A DNA stretch of 64,000 nt from Streptomyces sp. V2I9 (GCF_030817475.1 NZ_JAUSZJ010000002.1:3672626-3736625); one strand, 5' to 3'. Positions 20,596 through 29,394 are shown, numbered from the stretch's first letter. Translations and numbers: made by a program. Notes: generated from the sequence alone by a model not told the origin.

Positions 20596-23500
20596 TGACG
20601 CGAGCCGAGCAGCCAACGGTCGTGAGCCCCACCTCCGACACACTTGCCGCAGACTCACGCGAGCGCGCCGTACGGGCCCTGTTGCGCATCCCTCCGCTGA
20701 AGCGGTTGTGGAGCGCCCAGCTCGTCGGCGGTATCGGCGATGCACTCGCCCTTCTCGTGCTGGTGCTGCTGTCGCTGCAAGCGGCGGTCCTTGAGGGCTC
20801 ATTCGGCACCGGATACCGCGGGGCGGCCTTCGCCGTCGCCGCCGTCTTCGGTGCCCGGATCCTTTCCACCCTGTTCTTCGGAGCCGTACTCCTGGGGCCG
20901 TTGACGTCCCTCACGGGGCCCGGCGGAAAGCTGGACCGACGATGGCTGATGATCGGGGTGGACGGGCTGCGCCTGGCGCTGCTGGTCGTCGCCCCGCTGT
21001 GGATCGACTGGACGCCCGACAAGGCGCTCATGATGGTCCTCATCACCGTCTTCGTGACGGGCGCCGGTGAGCGCCTGTGGGCCGTGGCCAAGGAGAGCGC
21101 CGCCCCGGCGCTGCTGCCGGGCCCGCCCCCGGAAGGCGCGGCCGTACGCCCCCTGCCCGACCACCTCGACGCCCTGCGCCGCCTCTCACTGCGGACGAAC
21201 TTCCTCTCCGTGCCCGCCGCCGCGGCCGTCCTGCTGGTCGCCACACTGATCGGCAACCTCCTCGGCTCCGGCCTGGAGTGGTTCTCCTTCCACCAGGCGG
21301 CCCTGGGGTCCTACGTCGCGGCGGGCCTCTTCTCCGCCTCCATCTCCGTCCTGTACTTCATCGAGTTCCCGGCCGACCGGACGCCCCGGCCGCGTTCCCC
21401 GCTGGAGGGTCTGCGCCGGCCCGCCACCGGCAACGGCCCCGACAAGGGCCGCACCGGCGCGGTCCCGCTGCTGGTCGCGGTCTGCGCCGCCGTCGCCGGT
21501 GCCGTCGCGGCGGCCGCCGCCGTCTCCGTCCTGCACGCCTACGACCTGGGCGGCGGGCCCGCCACGTTCGCGCTGCTGATCCTCGGACTGACCGGCGGCA
21601 CCGCCCTCGGCATCCGTACCGCCCGCCAGGTGCTGCCGGCCCTGTCGCGCCGCCGCCTGCTGGCGCTGGCCGTCACCGCCACCGGGCTCGCGCTCCTCGC
21701 GCTCGGCCTGGTTCCGGACACCGCGACCGGACTGGCCATCGCCCTCCTCGCGGGGTACTCCGCCGGGGTCGCCGCGAACACCGGGCACACCCTGATCGAC
21801 CAGGAGACCGAGGCGTTCCGGCAGGCCCGGACCACCGAGCACCTCCAGGCGGTCGTCCGGGTGTTCGTCGCCCTCGGTGCGGTCGCCGGCCCCCTGCTGG
21901 CCGCCGCGATAGGACGCCACCGCCTGGTCGCCGGGGACTTCGTCTTCGCCCACGGCGGGGCTGCCTTCACCCTGATACTGCTCGGCGCGCTGCTGCTGCC
22001 CGTCGCCGCGCTCGTCCTCGCCAAGACGGACGACCGGGCGGGCGTGCCGCTGCGCCGGGACCTGCGTGAGGCGCTGCGCGGCGGCGACCCGGCGGTCGCG
22101 CCCGCCGCCACCGGCTTCTTCCTCGCCCTGGAGGGCGGCGACGGAGCGGGCAAGTCCACCCAGGTCGAGGCGCTCGCCGACTGGATCCGGTCCAAGGGCC
22201 ACGAGGTCGTCGTGACCCGCGAGCCCGGAGCCACCCCGATCGGCAAGCGGCTGCGGTCGATCCTGCTCGACGTGTCCTCCGCCGGTCTCTCCAACCGCGC
22301 CGAGGCCCTGCTGTACGCCGCCGACCGCGCCGAGCACGTCGACTCCGTCGTCCGCCCGGCGCTGGAACGCGGCGCGATCGTCATCTCCGACCGCTACATC
22401 GACTCGTCCGTCGCCTACCAGGGCGCGGGCCGGGACCTGGCCCCGACCGAGATCGCCCGGATCTCGCGGTGGGCGACGAGCGGCCTCGTACCGCATCTGA
22501 CGGTGCTGCTGGACGTCGACCCGGCGACCGCGCGGGAGCGGTTCACGGAGGCGCCGGACCGGCTGGAGTCGGAGCCTGCGGAGTTCCACGAGCGGGTGCG
22601 CTCCGGGTTCCTGACCCTGGCCGCCGCCGACCCGACCCGTTATCTGGTGGTGGACGCCGGCCAGGAGCCGGAGTCGATCACCACGGTCGTACGCCACCGG
22701 CTCGACCAGCTCCTTCCGCTCTCCGAGGCCGAGATCGAGGCCATCGAGGAGGCCCGCCGCAAGGCCGAGGAGGAGGCGCGGCGCAAGGCCGAGGAAGAGG
22801 CCGCCCGCAAGGCCGAGGAGGAGCGCCTGGAGAAGGAGCGCCAGGAGCAGCTCGCCCGGCTGCGCGCCGAGGAGGAGGAGCGCAAGCAGCGCGAGCTGGA
22901 GGAGGCCCGCCGCCGCGAGGCCGAACGCCAGGCGGAGGAGGCCCGGCAGCGCGCCGAGGAGGCCCGCCGCCGCGCCGAGGAGGACCGGCGCCGGCTGGAG
23001 GCCGAGGAGGCGGCCCGCGAGGCCGAGCAGGAGCGGCTGCGGCAGCGGGCCGAGGAGGAGGCGCGGCTCCGCAAGGAGGCCGAGGCCGAGCGGCTGGCGA
23101 AGCAGCGGAAGGCCGAAGAGGTCCTGCTGCGCGCCGAGGAGGCCCGCCGCCGCGCCGAGGAGGAGGCGGCGGCCCGTACGGAGGCGGCACGGGCCGAGGC
23201 GGAGCGGGCGTCCCGTAGGGAGACGCCCTCGCGTTCGTCCTCGCACTCGGAGGGGGCGTCGGTTCCGGAGAACGAGCTGACGGTCCCCACGCCGATCGTG
23301 AACCCGAACGAGATCACGCAGCCGGTCCCGACGGCCCGCCCGGAGGAGGACGGCGCCGGGGGACCCGGTACGGGTACGGGATCCGGTACGGGTACGGGGG
23401 GCCGTTCCGGTTCCGCGGGCTCGGGTTCCGGTTCCGGTTCCGGTTCCGGTTCCGGTTCGGGTTCGGGTGCCGCCGGGTCGGGCTCGGGTTCCCGTTCGGG

Positions 23501-23906
23501 TGCCGGGCTCGGGGACGACGAGACGGCGATGCTGCCGCGCGTCCCGGATCCGGGACGGACGGACCCGTGGCCGCCGGCGCGGGAGGCGCGTGACGCGGAT
23601 GAGACGGCCGTGCTGCCGCCGGTACGCGACGACCGCCCCTCCGACCGGGTGCCTCAGGGCTACTTCCGTGACGAGGGCCCTGCGGCCTCGCCCGCGGAGA
23701 GCGAGAGCGAGCGCACCCGCGAGCTGCCGCAGATCGAGGACCCGAACGCCCCGGCCCCCGACCGGCAGCAGTCCCGTCGCAAGCGTCCCCGCCCGGACTG
23801 GGCGGAGGAGACCCCGCTCGACGATCTGCCGACCCTGGCGGACGAGCTCCTCGGCGGTCATGACGACGACGGCCACGAGGGCCGGGGACGCCGCCCGCGC
23901 GGCTGA
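20595..23906 (+). CDS. tmk: MFS-like membrane protein fused to thymidylate kinase with coiled coil
   Basis: Fusion protein of 1103 aa. Residues 1-480 form a 12-helix MFS-like membrane domain. Residues about 505-720 form a thymidylate kinase: P-loop ALEGGDGAGKST near 511, DR(E/H)/EPGATPIG region, and a DRY-type motif (VISDRYIDSSVAYQGAGRDL). A long Glu/Arg/Ala heptad region (about 715-880) follows and should be a coiled coil. It ends with Gly-Ser and Pro-rich disorder. It converts dTMP to dTDP. Such fusions are the only tmk-like gene in this Streptomyces neighbourhood (SCO3542 type). The membrane half has no obvious substrate. Confidence 0.92.
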   Translation: MTRAEQPTVVSPTSDTLAADSRERAVRALLRIPPLKRLWSAQLVGGIGDALALLVLVLLSLQAAVLEGSFGTGYRGAAFAVAAVFGARILSTLFFGAVLLGPLTSLTGPGGKLDRRWLMIGVDGLRLALLVVAPLWIDWTPDKALMMVLITVFVTGAGERLWAVAKESAAPALLPGPPPEGAAVRPLPDHLDALRRLSLRTNFLSVPAAAAVLLVATLIGNLLGSGLEWFSFHQAALGSYVAAGLFSASISVLYFIEFPADRTPRPRSPLEGLRRPATGNGPDKGRTGAVPLLVAVCAAVAGAVAAAAAVSVLHAYDLGGGPATFALLILGLTGGTALGIRTARQVLPALSRRRLLALAVTATGLALLALGLVPDTATGLAIALLAGYSAGVAANTGHTLIDQETEAFRQARTTEHLQAVVRVFVALGAVAGPLLAAAIGRHRLVAGDFVFAHGGAAFTLILLGALLLPVAALVLAKTDDRAGVPLRRDLREALRGGDPAVAPAATGFFLALEGGDGAGKSTQVEALADWIRSKGHEVVVTREPGATPIGKRLRSILLDVSSAGLSNRAEALLYAADRAEHVDSVVRPALERGAIVISDRYIDSSVAYQGAGRDLAPTEIARISRWATSGLVPHLTVLLDVDPATARERFTEAPDRLESEPAEFHERVRSGFLTLAAADPTRYLVVDAGQEPESITTVVRHRLDQLLPLSEAEIEAIEEARRKAEEEARRKAEEEAARKAEEERLEKERQEQLARLRAEEEERKQRELEEARRREAERQAEEARQRAEEARRRAEEDRRRLEAEEAAREAEQERLRQRAEEEARLRKEAEAERLAKQRKAEEVLLRAEEARRRAEEEAAARTEAARAEAERASRRETPSRSSSHSEGASVPENELTVPTPIVNPNEITQPVPTARPEEDGAGGPGTGTGSGTGTGGRSGSAGSGSGSGSGSGSGSGSGAAGSGSGSRSGAGLGDDETAMLPRVPDPGRTDPWPPAREARDADETAVLPPVRDDRPSDRVPQGYFRDEGPAASPAESESERTRELPQIEDPNAPAPDRQQSRRKRPRPDWAEETPLDDLPTLADELLGGHDDDGHEGRGRRPRG
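23421..23480. repeat. GGTTCC microsatellite encoding Gly-Ser repeats
   Basis: Hexanucleotide repeats (GGTTCC) inside the tmk fusion gene encode a Gly-Ser linker. The run is in frame and could vary in length by slippage. Confidence 0.8.
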
Positions 23907-23926
23907 CCCGCTCCCGCGGTGACCGG

Positions 23927-23961
23927 CCGGCCCGTCCGTCCCTCCGGGGCGGGCGGGCCGG
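23927..23961 (+). terminator. Terminator after the tmk fusion gene
   Basis: A 16-bp stem (23927-23942 with 23946-23961), including two G-U pairs, is closed by a 3-nt loop just after the stop codon. Confidence 0.65.
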
Positions 23962-24076
23962 AGTTGTCAGTGGCGTCGTCCACAATGGAATCCGCAGGGG
24001 CGTCGGAGGGGGAGCGGCACGGCCGGCGCCCACCGCCGCAGGCTTTCGCACGACACCACCGGAAGGGCGGTGACCC

Positions 24077-25282
24077 ATGACCGTATGGGACGACCTGGTC
24101 GGACAGGACCGAGTGCAGGAACAGCTCGCCGCTGCCGCCAAGGACGCCGATGCGCTGGTCACCGCCGTGTCCGAAGGCGAGCCGCTGGACCAGGGCTCGA
24201 AGATGACCCACGCGTGGCTGTTCACCGGGCCGCCCGGTTCCGGCCGGTCCACGGCGGCGCGCGCCTTCGCCGCCGCGCTCCAGTGCACGAGCCCGGACCG
24301 GGCGCTGGGCGGCGCGCCCGGCTGCGGCTTCTGCGACGGCTGCCACACCAGCCTGATCGGTACGCACGCCGACGTCGAGGTGATCCGTACGGACCTGCTC
24401 TCCATCGGCGTGAAGGAGACCCGCGACCTGGTCCGCCGCGCCCAGCTCTCCCCGGCGGTCGGGCGGTGGCAGATCATCGTCCTGGAGGACGCCGACCGCC
24501 TCACCGAGGGTGCGGGCAACGTCCTGCTGAAGGCCGTCGAGGAGCCCGCGCCGCGCACGGTCTGGATGCTGTGCGCCCCCTCGCTCGAAGACGTCCTGCC
24601 CACGATCCGTTCCCGCTGCCGGCACCTGACCCTGAGCACCCCGCCGGTGGAGGCCGTGGCCGACGTCCTGATCCGCCGCGACGGCATCGACCCGGAGCGG
24701 GCGCACGCGGCGGCGCGCGCCACGCAGGGCCACATCGGGCGGGCCCGACGCCTCGCCACGGACGAGCGGGCGCGGGCCCGACGGGCCGCCGTGCTGAAGG
24801 TCCCGCTGCGCGTGGCCGATGTCGGGGGCTGCCTCAAGGCGGCCCAGGAGCTGATCGACACGTCCACCGAGGATGCCAAGCAGCTGGCGGAGGAGGTCGA
24901 CGTCAAGGAGACCGAGGACCTCAAGGCGGCGCTCGGCGGCGTGGCGGGCGGCCGGATGCCGCGGGGTACGGCGGGGGCGATGAAGGAGCTGGAGGACAAG
25001 CAGAAGCGCCGCAAGACGCGTACGCAGCGCGACAGCCTGGACCTGGCGCTGACCGAGCTGACCGGGTTCTACCGCGATGTGCTGGCGCTCCAGCTCGGCT
25101 CGAAGCTGGCGATCGCCAACACCGACGTACAGGACTCCCTCGACCGGGTCGCGGAGTCCTCCACGCCCGCGCAGACCCTCCGCAGGATCGAGTCGGTGAT
25201 CGCCTGCCGGGAGGCGATGGACCGCAATGTGGCGCCGCTGCTGGCGGTGGAGGCGATGACGATGGCGCTGCGGGCGGGCTGA
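24077..25282 (+). CDS. holB: DNA polymerase III delta' subunit
   Basis: Clamp-loader subunit of 401 aa. The N-terminal AAA+ domain has FTGPPGSGRST (a P-loop lacking the usual Lys, consistent with a non-hydrolysing delta' subunit), a zinc-binding Cys set (CTSPDR then CGFCDGC), and the SRC motif in TIRSRC. The C-terminal part is helical. The ATG at 24077 has a purine-rich site. Position after tmk is as in most actinobacteria (SCO3541). Confidence 0.93.
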   Translation: MTVWDDLVGQDRVQEQLAAAAKDADALVTAVSEGEPLDQGSKMTHAWLFTGPPGSGRSTAARAFAAALQCTSPDRALGGAPGCGFCDGCHTSLIGTHADVEVIRTDLLSIGVKETRDLVRRAQLSPAVGRWQIIVLEDADRLTEGAGNVLLKAVEEPAPRTVWMLCAPSLEDVLPTIRSRCRHLTLSTPPVEAVADVLIRRDGIDPERAHAAARATQGHIGRARRLATDERARARRAAVLKVPLRVADVGGCLKAAQELIDTSTEDAKQLAEEVDVKETEDLKAALGGVAGGRMPRGTAGAMKELEDKQKRRKTRTQRDSLDLALTELTGFYRDVLALQLGSKLAIANTDVQDSLDRVAESSTPAQTLRRIESVIACREAMDRNVAPLLAVEAMTMALRAG

Positions 25283-25504
25283 ATCGGCGCGCGCCGGGGC
25301 GGGGGCGTGGGCCGGCGGCGGGGGGCGAGGCACAGAGTCGGGGAAGGGGCCGCCGGGCACGCGGCCGTGTGCTGTCGTTCGGGGTACGGTCCGGATGGGG
25401 CCGCGCGGCTGCCCGGTAGGGCCCTGTAGCTCCCGGCGGGTGCCCTGTTCACCCGAATGAGCAGGGAATCGGACGACTCGTCACCTGCCGGATACGCTCC
25501 CGGC

Positions 25505-27034
25505 ATGGAAACCAGGCGCCTGCTCCGCACCTTCGCCCTCGGGATCGGCACGGCCGGCCTTCTCGTCTCCGGCTGCAGCGGCGGTGGCTCGTCGCCGAAC
25601 GCATCGGCCGCCGGCACCGCGGCCCCCGAAGGGCTGTCGTCGTATTACACGCAGAAGCTGAGCTGGCGCGACTGCGGCGTGGAGGGGTTCGAGTGCACGA
25701 CGATGAAGGCGCCGAAGGACTACGACAAGCCGGACGACGGCGACATCGACCTCGCGGTCTCCCGTAAGAAGGCCACCGGCCCCGGCAAGCGGATCGGCTC
25801 GCTCCTGGTGAACCCGGGCGGCCCCGGCGGCTCCGCGATCGGCTATCTCCAGGGGTACGCGGCCCTCGGCTACCCGGCCCCGGTGCGGGCCCGTTACGAC
25901 ATGGTGGCCATCGACCCGCGCGGCGTGGCCCGCAGCGAGCCCGTCGAATGCCTCACGGGCAAGGAGATGGACGCCTACACCCAGGTCGACCAGACCCCGG
26001 ACGACGAGGCGGAGGTCCGGAAGCTGACGGCCGCGTTCAAGAAGTTCGCAGCGGGGTGCGAGAAGCGGAGCGGGAAGATCCTCCCGTACGTCTCCACCGT
26101 CGACACGGCCCGCGACATGGACGTCCTGCGGGCTCTCCTCGGTGACGAGAAGCTGAACTACGTCGGAGCGTCGTACGGCACCTTCCTCGGCGCCACGTAC
26201 GCGGATCTCTACCCGAAGCGGGCCGGGCGACTCGTCCTGGACGGGGCGATGGACCCGTCCCTCAAGGCCATCGACATGAACCGCGACCAGACGGCGGGCT
26301 TCGAGGGAGCCTTCCAGTCGTTCGCCGCCGACTGCGTGAAGCAGCCGGACTGCCCGCTCGGCACCACGTCCACCGAGGACGCTGCCGCCGCCCTGAAGCG
26401 GCTCTTCACGGACCTGGACGCGAACCCGGTCCCGACCGGCGACGACCGCGAGCTGGGCGAGGCGCTGGCCACCACCGGGGTGATCGCCGCCATGTACGAC
26501 GAGGCGGCCTGGCCGCAGCTCCGCGAGGCGCTGGCGGGCGCGCAGCGCAGTGACGGCTCCGGCCTGCTGTCCCTGGCCGACAGCTACTACGAGCGCGAGC
26601 CGGACGGGAAGTACGCGAACCTGATGTTCGCCAACGCCGCCGTGAACTGCCTCGACCTGCCGCCCGCCTTCGACGGCCCCGACGCGGTGGAGAAGGCGGT
26701 CCCGGACTTCGAGAAGGCGTCCCCGGTCTTCGGGCGCGGCTTCGCCTGGGCCTCCCTGAACTGCGCGTACTGGCCCACCGAGGCCACCGGCACCCCGCAT
26801 CCCACCAAGGCGCGGGGCACCGCCCCGATCCTCGTCGTCGGCACCACCCGCGACCCGGCCACCCCGTACACGTGGTCCGAGTCCCTCGCCGGCCAGCTCT
26901 CCTCCGGCACCCTGCTCACCTACGAGGGCGACGGCCACACCGCGTACGGCCGAGGCAGCGACTGCGTCGACACGGCGGTCAACACGTACCTCCTGGAGGG
27001 CACCCCGCCCCGGGACGGCAAGAAGTGCACCTGA
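25505..27034 (+). CDS. Secreted alpha/beta-hydrolase, tripeptidyl aminopeptidase family lipoprotein
   Basis: 509-aa exported hydrolase. A signal peptide with lipobox LVSGC (Cys24) starts the chain at the ATG at 25505, which lies 6 bp after TACGCT and is probably leaderless. The alpha/beta-hydrolase core has the oxyanion region VNPGGPGGSAIGY, nucleophile GASYGTF (Ser223), Asp in VVGTTRDPATPY and His in GDGHTAYGRG. Together these match the Slp/TAP secreted peptidases of Streptomyces that remove tripeptides. An earlier start at 25457 is open but would precede the signal peptide. Confidence 0.9.
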   Translation: METRRLLRTFALGIGTAGLLVSGCSGGGSSPNASAAGTAAPEGLSSYYTQKLSWRDCGVEGFECTTMKAPKDYDKPDDGDIDLAVSRKKATGPGKRIGSLLVNPGGPGGSAIGYLQGYAALGYPAPVRARYDMVAIDPRGVARSEPVECLTGKEMDAYTQVDQTPDDEAEVRKLTAAFKKFAAGCEKRSGKILPYVSTVDTARDMDVLRALLGDEKLNYVGASYGTFLGATYADLYPKRAGRLVLDGAMDPSLKAIDMNRDQTAGFEGAFQSFAADCVKQPDCPLGTTSTEDAAAALKRLFTDLDANPVPTGDDRELGEALATTGVIAAMYDEAAWPQLREALAGAQRSDGSGLLSLADSYYEREPDGKYANLMFANAAVNCLDLPPAFDGPDAVEKAVPDFEKASPVFGRGFAWASLNCAYWPTEATGTPHPTKARGTAPILVVGTTRDPATPYTWSESLAGQLSSGTLLTYEGDGHTAYGRGSDCVDTAVNTYLLEGTPPRDGKKCT

Positions 27035-27086
27035 CCCCTGCGGCCCCGCCCGGCCCACCTGACCGCTTCTGACCAGCACAAACACC

Positions 27087-27118
27087 TCCGGGGGTGCGAT
27101 GTTCGGAGCACCCCCGGA
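27087..27118 (+). terminator. Terminator between the hydrolase gene and tRNA-Thr
   Basis: An 11-bp perfect stem (27087-27097 with 27108-27118) with a 10-nt loop separates the protein gene from the tRNA promoter. Confidence 0.7.
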
Positions 27119-27130
27119 AACTGTGTAGAC

Positions 27131-27158
27131 TTGGCTCCGCTGCTGATCGCACCATAGT
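27131..27158 (+). promoter_or_regulatory. tRNA-Thr promoter
   Basis: TTGGCT (27131-27136) and CATAGT (27153-27158) with 16-bp spacing form a plausible -35/-10 pair ending 12 bp before the tRNA. Confidence 0.5.
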
Positions 27159-27170
27159 GCGACAGGGCGC

Positions 27171-27247
27171 GCCGCCTTAGCTCAGTTGGCCAGAGCAACG
27201 CACTCGTAATGCGTAGGTCTCGGGTTCGAATCCCGAAGGCGGCTCCA
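27171..27247 (+). tRNA. tRNA-Thr (CGT anticodon), integration site of the AICE
   Basis: A complete cloverleaf. The acceptor arm GCCGCCT (27171-27177) pairs with AGGCGGC (27237-27243). The anticodon stem is ACGCA/TGCGT with loop CTCGTAA, giving anticodon CGT. The T-arm is TCGGGTTCGAATCCCGA, and an encoded CCA ends at 27247. The 3' 44 bases (27202-27245) recur at the far end of the element, so the tRNA is preserved after integration. Confidence 0.96.
27202..27245. repeat. Attachment site attL core (44-bp direct repeat)
   Basis: 44 bp identical to 45336-45379. It covers the anticodon loop to the 3' end of the tRNA-Thr gene, the usual attB of pSAM2-like elements. The flanking bases differ on both sides. 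Confidence 0.93.
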
Positions 27248-27250
27248 TCC

Positions 27251-27287
27251 GAAGCCCAGCTCAGACCTTCTCTGAGCTGGGCTTCTT
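27251..27287. terminator. Bidirectional terminator at the left AICE end
   Basis: A perfect 15-bp stem (27251-27265 with 27271-27285), 5-nt loop and a following CTTT. It lies between the tRNA and the convergent integrase stop, and would serve both. Confidence 0.8.
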
Positions 27288-27291
27288 TGGT

Positions 27292-28680
27292 TCAGCGGAT
27301 GCGGCGGCGACGCCGTGAGCGCTCCGCTCGACTGCCTGCAGTCTCACTTCTGGTCTCAGACGGGCCCGTGGAGGGCCCCGGTGCGAAGGCGTTCCCCATC
27401 CGGTGCATGGCGTCCTTGGAGAGGGCGGAACGGCCTTTCACGTAGCGGCGGGTCTGGCTGATCTGGGTGTGCCGGAGGATCTCCATGATGGTGGGCATGT
27501 CCACCCCAAGCTCGTTGAGGATCGTCCCGGTGGTGTGGCGGCTGCCGTCGTAAAGTCGCCGGTCGCTGATGCCGGCCTCTTCGAGAAGCTCCTTGAACTC
27601 CTCCCAGTCGTCCCGGGGGTCGATCGGCCGGCCGTCAGGGCGCGTGAACACCGCGTCGAACTCCTGCCACGCCTCTCCGGCCTCCTCTCGCAAGGCGTCC
27701 TGCTGCGCCTTGTGCGCGCGGAGGTGGGGGATGAATGGCGCGGGGATAGGGACGGCGTTCCGGCTCTTCTTCGTCTTGGGCCGGGTGTAGGTGAGGCCGC
27801 CGCCTTTCCGTATGGGGCAGGTGCTGGCGTGGCGAGTGCAACCGGGCGGGCACGGCTTCGGGCAGCCGCGCTTGTAGCCCTTGTGCTTGGTGCAGTCAGG
27901 CGGGCAGGGATCGAAGCGGTGGAGGCGTGCACCGCAGAGGTGCGGGTTGGCGCAGCCATGCCGCCAAGTCAGGCGCTGGAGCTGCCACTGCGGGTGGAAC
28001 AGCTCGGCTTCGAGGTCGACGTACGGCCAGCGGAGTCCCAGTGCTTCGCCTTGGCGGAAGCCCATGCCGACGCCGACGAGCCAGCGCATGAAGGTGGGCC
28101 GCTTTGCCGCGGCGAGGAGGAAGGCTTTCGCCTCTTCGACGGTGAACGGGTTCGCTTCGGTCTCGTCGACGGTAGGCGGGTCGACGAGGGTGGCGACGTT
28201 CTCCACGATCATCCGGCGACGGTGAGCGATCTTCAGGGCACGGGAGAGGATGCGGTGCACCTTCAGGACGTGGGACGGGGCGCGGCCGGCGCGGAGCATG
28301 TCGGCGTAGCAGCGTTCCAGGTGCCCCGGCTGGAGCTTGTCGATCCGGTGCTGACCGAGCCCGGGGACAATGTCGTTGCGGGTTTTGGACCAGTAGTCGT
28401 CCAGAGAGCGGGGCTTGAGCTTCAGGCTCGCGATGGTGGTCAGGTAGGTAGTCATCCACTGTTCGACGGTGGGCTTCCGTCCGGCGACGGGTGCCCGCCC
28501 CTCGTCGCGGAGCTTCTCCAACGCCCTTACCTTGCGCTTGACTTCGGGTTCGGACTTCGCGCGCCGGTGGCGCCGGTCAGGACTGCCGTCGTTCTTGGTG
28601 CCCATCGTGACGCGGCCGTGCCACCAGCCGTCGCTGCCGAGATAGATGGACGATTCGAGGTTGGCCTTACGGGGGCTCAT
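27292..28680 (-). CDS. int: Tyrosine integrase with a cysteine-rich insertion
   Basis: 462-aa site-specific recombinase that integrates and, with Xis, excises the element. It has an AP2-like N-terminal arm-binding region, a SAM-like core-binding domain (about 70-165), and the catalytic domain with Arg209 (GFRQGEALGL), Arg381 (YDGSRHT), His404 (ILRHTQIS) and nucleophile Tyr413 (RRYVKG). Between the first and second catalytic motifs, residues 243-288 hold eight cysteines in an insertion (Cys243, 249, 259, 263, 273, 277, 281 and 288). The basic C-terminus ends RRRRRIR. The ATG at 28680 lies after the 40-bp palindrome. Confidence 0.95.
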   Translation of the reverse strand: MSPRKANLESSIYLGSDGWWHGRVTMGTKNDGSPDRRHRRAKSEPEVKRKVRALEKLRDEGRAPVAGRKPTVEQWMTTYLTTIASLKLKPRSLDDYWSKTRNDIVPGLGQHRIDKLQPGHLERCYADMLRAGRAPSHVLKVHRILSRALKIAHRRRMIVENVATLVDPPTVDETEANPFTVEEAKAFLLAAAKRPTFMRWLVGVGMGFRQGEALGLRWPYVDLEAELFHPQWQLQRLTWRHGCANPHLCGARLHRFDPCPPDCTKHKGYKRGCPKPCPPGCTRHASTCPIRKGGGLTYTRPKTKKSRNAVPIPAPFIPHLRAHKAQQDALREEAGEAWQEFDAVFTRPDGRPIDPRDDWEEFKELLEEAGISDRRLYDGSRHTTGTILNELGVDMPTIMEILRHTQISQTRRYVKGRSALSKDAMHRMGNAFAPGPSTGPSETRSETAGSRAERSRRRRRIR

Positions 28681-28696
28681 CGTGCTCCTTGCGCGA

Positions 28697-28736
28697 CGAA
28701 GCGCGGGCCGGAGGACGTCCTCCGGCCCGCGCTTCG
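28697..28736. promoter_or_regulatory. 40-bp perfect palindrome between xis and int
   Basis: Left arm 28697-28716 and right arm 28717-28736 are exact reverse complements with no spacer. It occupies most of the 64-bp gap between the xis stop and the int start. It could act as a terminator/attenuator limiting read-through from xis into int, or as a binding site. Confidence 0.85.
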
Positions 28737-28744
28737 GGTCGTGG

Positions 28745-28951
28745 TCAGTGAGAGGTGGTCTCCGACGGCATCCCGGCGACGAACGCCTTCAGCACGGCGA
28801 CCTTGATGCGGCGGCAGCGGCCCTGCTTCACGTACTCCAGGGCTCCGTCGGCCATCAGCTCGTAGACGGTGGAGCGGCCGAGCCGGAGTGCTTCGGCGGC
28901 TTCCTCGGGGGTGTAGAGAAGGGGCTCGACGACTCGCGTGGCGGGGTTCAA
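28745..28951 (-). CDS. xis: Excisionase, MerR/HTH_17 type
   Basis: Small DNA-binding protein of about 68 aa from a TTG at 28951, which follows an AGGAGG site at 28966-28961 with a 9-bp gap. The upstream ATG at 29047 is in frame but lacks a ribosome-binding site and falls in the repeat array. The helix-turn-helix (LLYTPEEAAEALRLGRSTVYELM) written in parts, LLYTPEEAAEAL and GRSTVYELM, then RRIKVAVLKAFVA, matches HTH_17 excisionases. It directs Int towards excision and is always next to int in this class. Confidence 0.85.
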   Translation of the reverse strand: MNPATRVVEPLLYTPEEAAEALRLGRSTVYELMADGALEYVKQGRCRRIKVAVLKAFVAGMPSETTSH

Positions 28952-29039
28952 CGGAACATGCCTCCTCGGCGGCGGCCTGGACTGGGGGATAGGTACGGGG
29001 AGAGCTGCGAGGCCCGTACCTGTCCTAGGTGCGGATTTC

Positions 29040-29246
29040 TGCGTCATTGCGTCATCAGCGTCATTCGGCCTTCTGAGCTGCTGTTTCGTGTGACGCAGCG
29101 GTGTGGGTGTGCGTCATCGGCGCGTCATGGGCTGCGTCACGGAGGTGACGCAGATGACGCAGGATGACGCAGGCGCGGCCGTCTGCGTCATGCTCGAAGT
29201 TGCAGGTCAGGGGCTGCTTTCTGAGCTGTATGACGCAGATGACGCA
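29040..29246. repeat. Array of TGACGCA/TGCGTCA heptamers (candidate origin or Xis/Rep binding site)
   Basis: The heptamer TGACGCA occurs on the plus strand at 29091, 29146, 29155, 29165, 29231 and 29240. TGCGTCA occurs at 29040, 29048, 29110, 29133 and 29184. Near-matches (one base off) are at 29057 and 29121. That is 11 exact copies in about 210 bp, between the rep gene end and xis. Spacing is clustered, several as close pairs. This is the density expected of iterons or operators. Confidence 0.85.
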
Positions 29247-29358
29247 GCGTCTTCCCTCTTAGGACAAAAGAGGGGGGTGTCTGTTGTAGTGCGCGGCTCA
29301 GAGCGTGAAGAAGGAGCCGCGGGGCGGCACGACCTTGGTGCGGCGTTGCCGCCGAACA

Positions 29359-29394
29359 GCAAGAGGAGCACGTCACGCCGGGTGCTCCTCTTGC
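29359..29394 (-). terminator. Terminator after the rep gene
   Basis: A perfect 13-bp stem (29359-29371 with 29382-29394) with a 10-nt loop, 25 bp downstream of the rep stop in the direction of transcription. Confidence 0.7.

Noticed and set aside
17399..21256. Very long minus-strand open frame opposite topA
   Set aside because: Antisense shadow of topA and the tmk fusion; low-complexity Arg/Gly/Leu composition and no ribosome-binding site.
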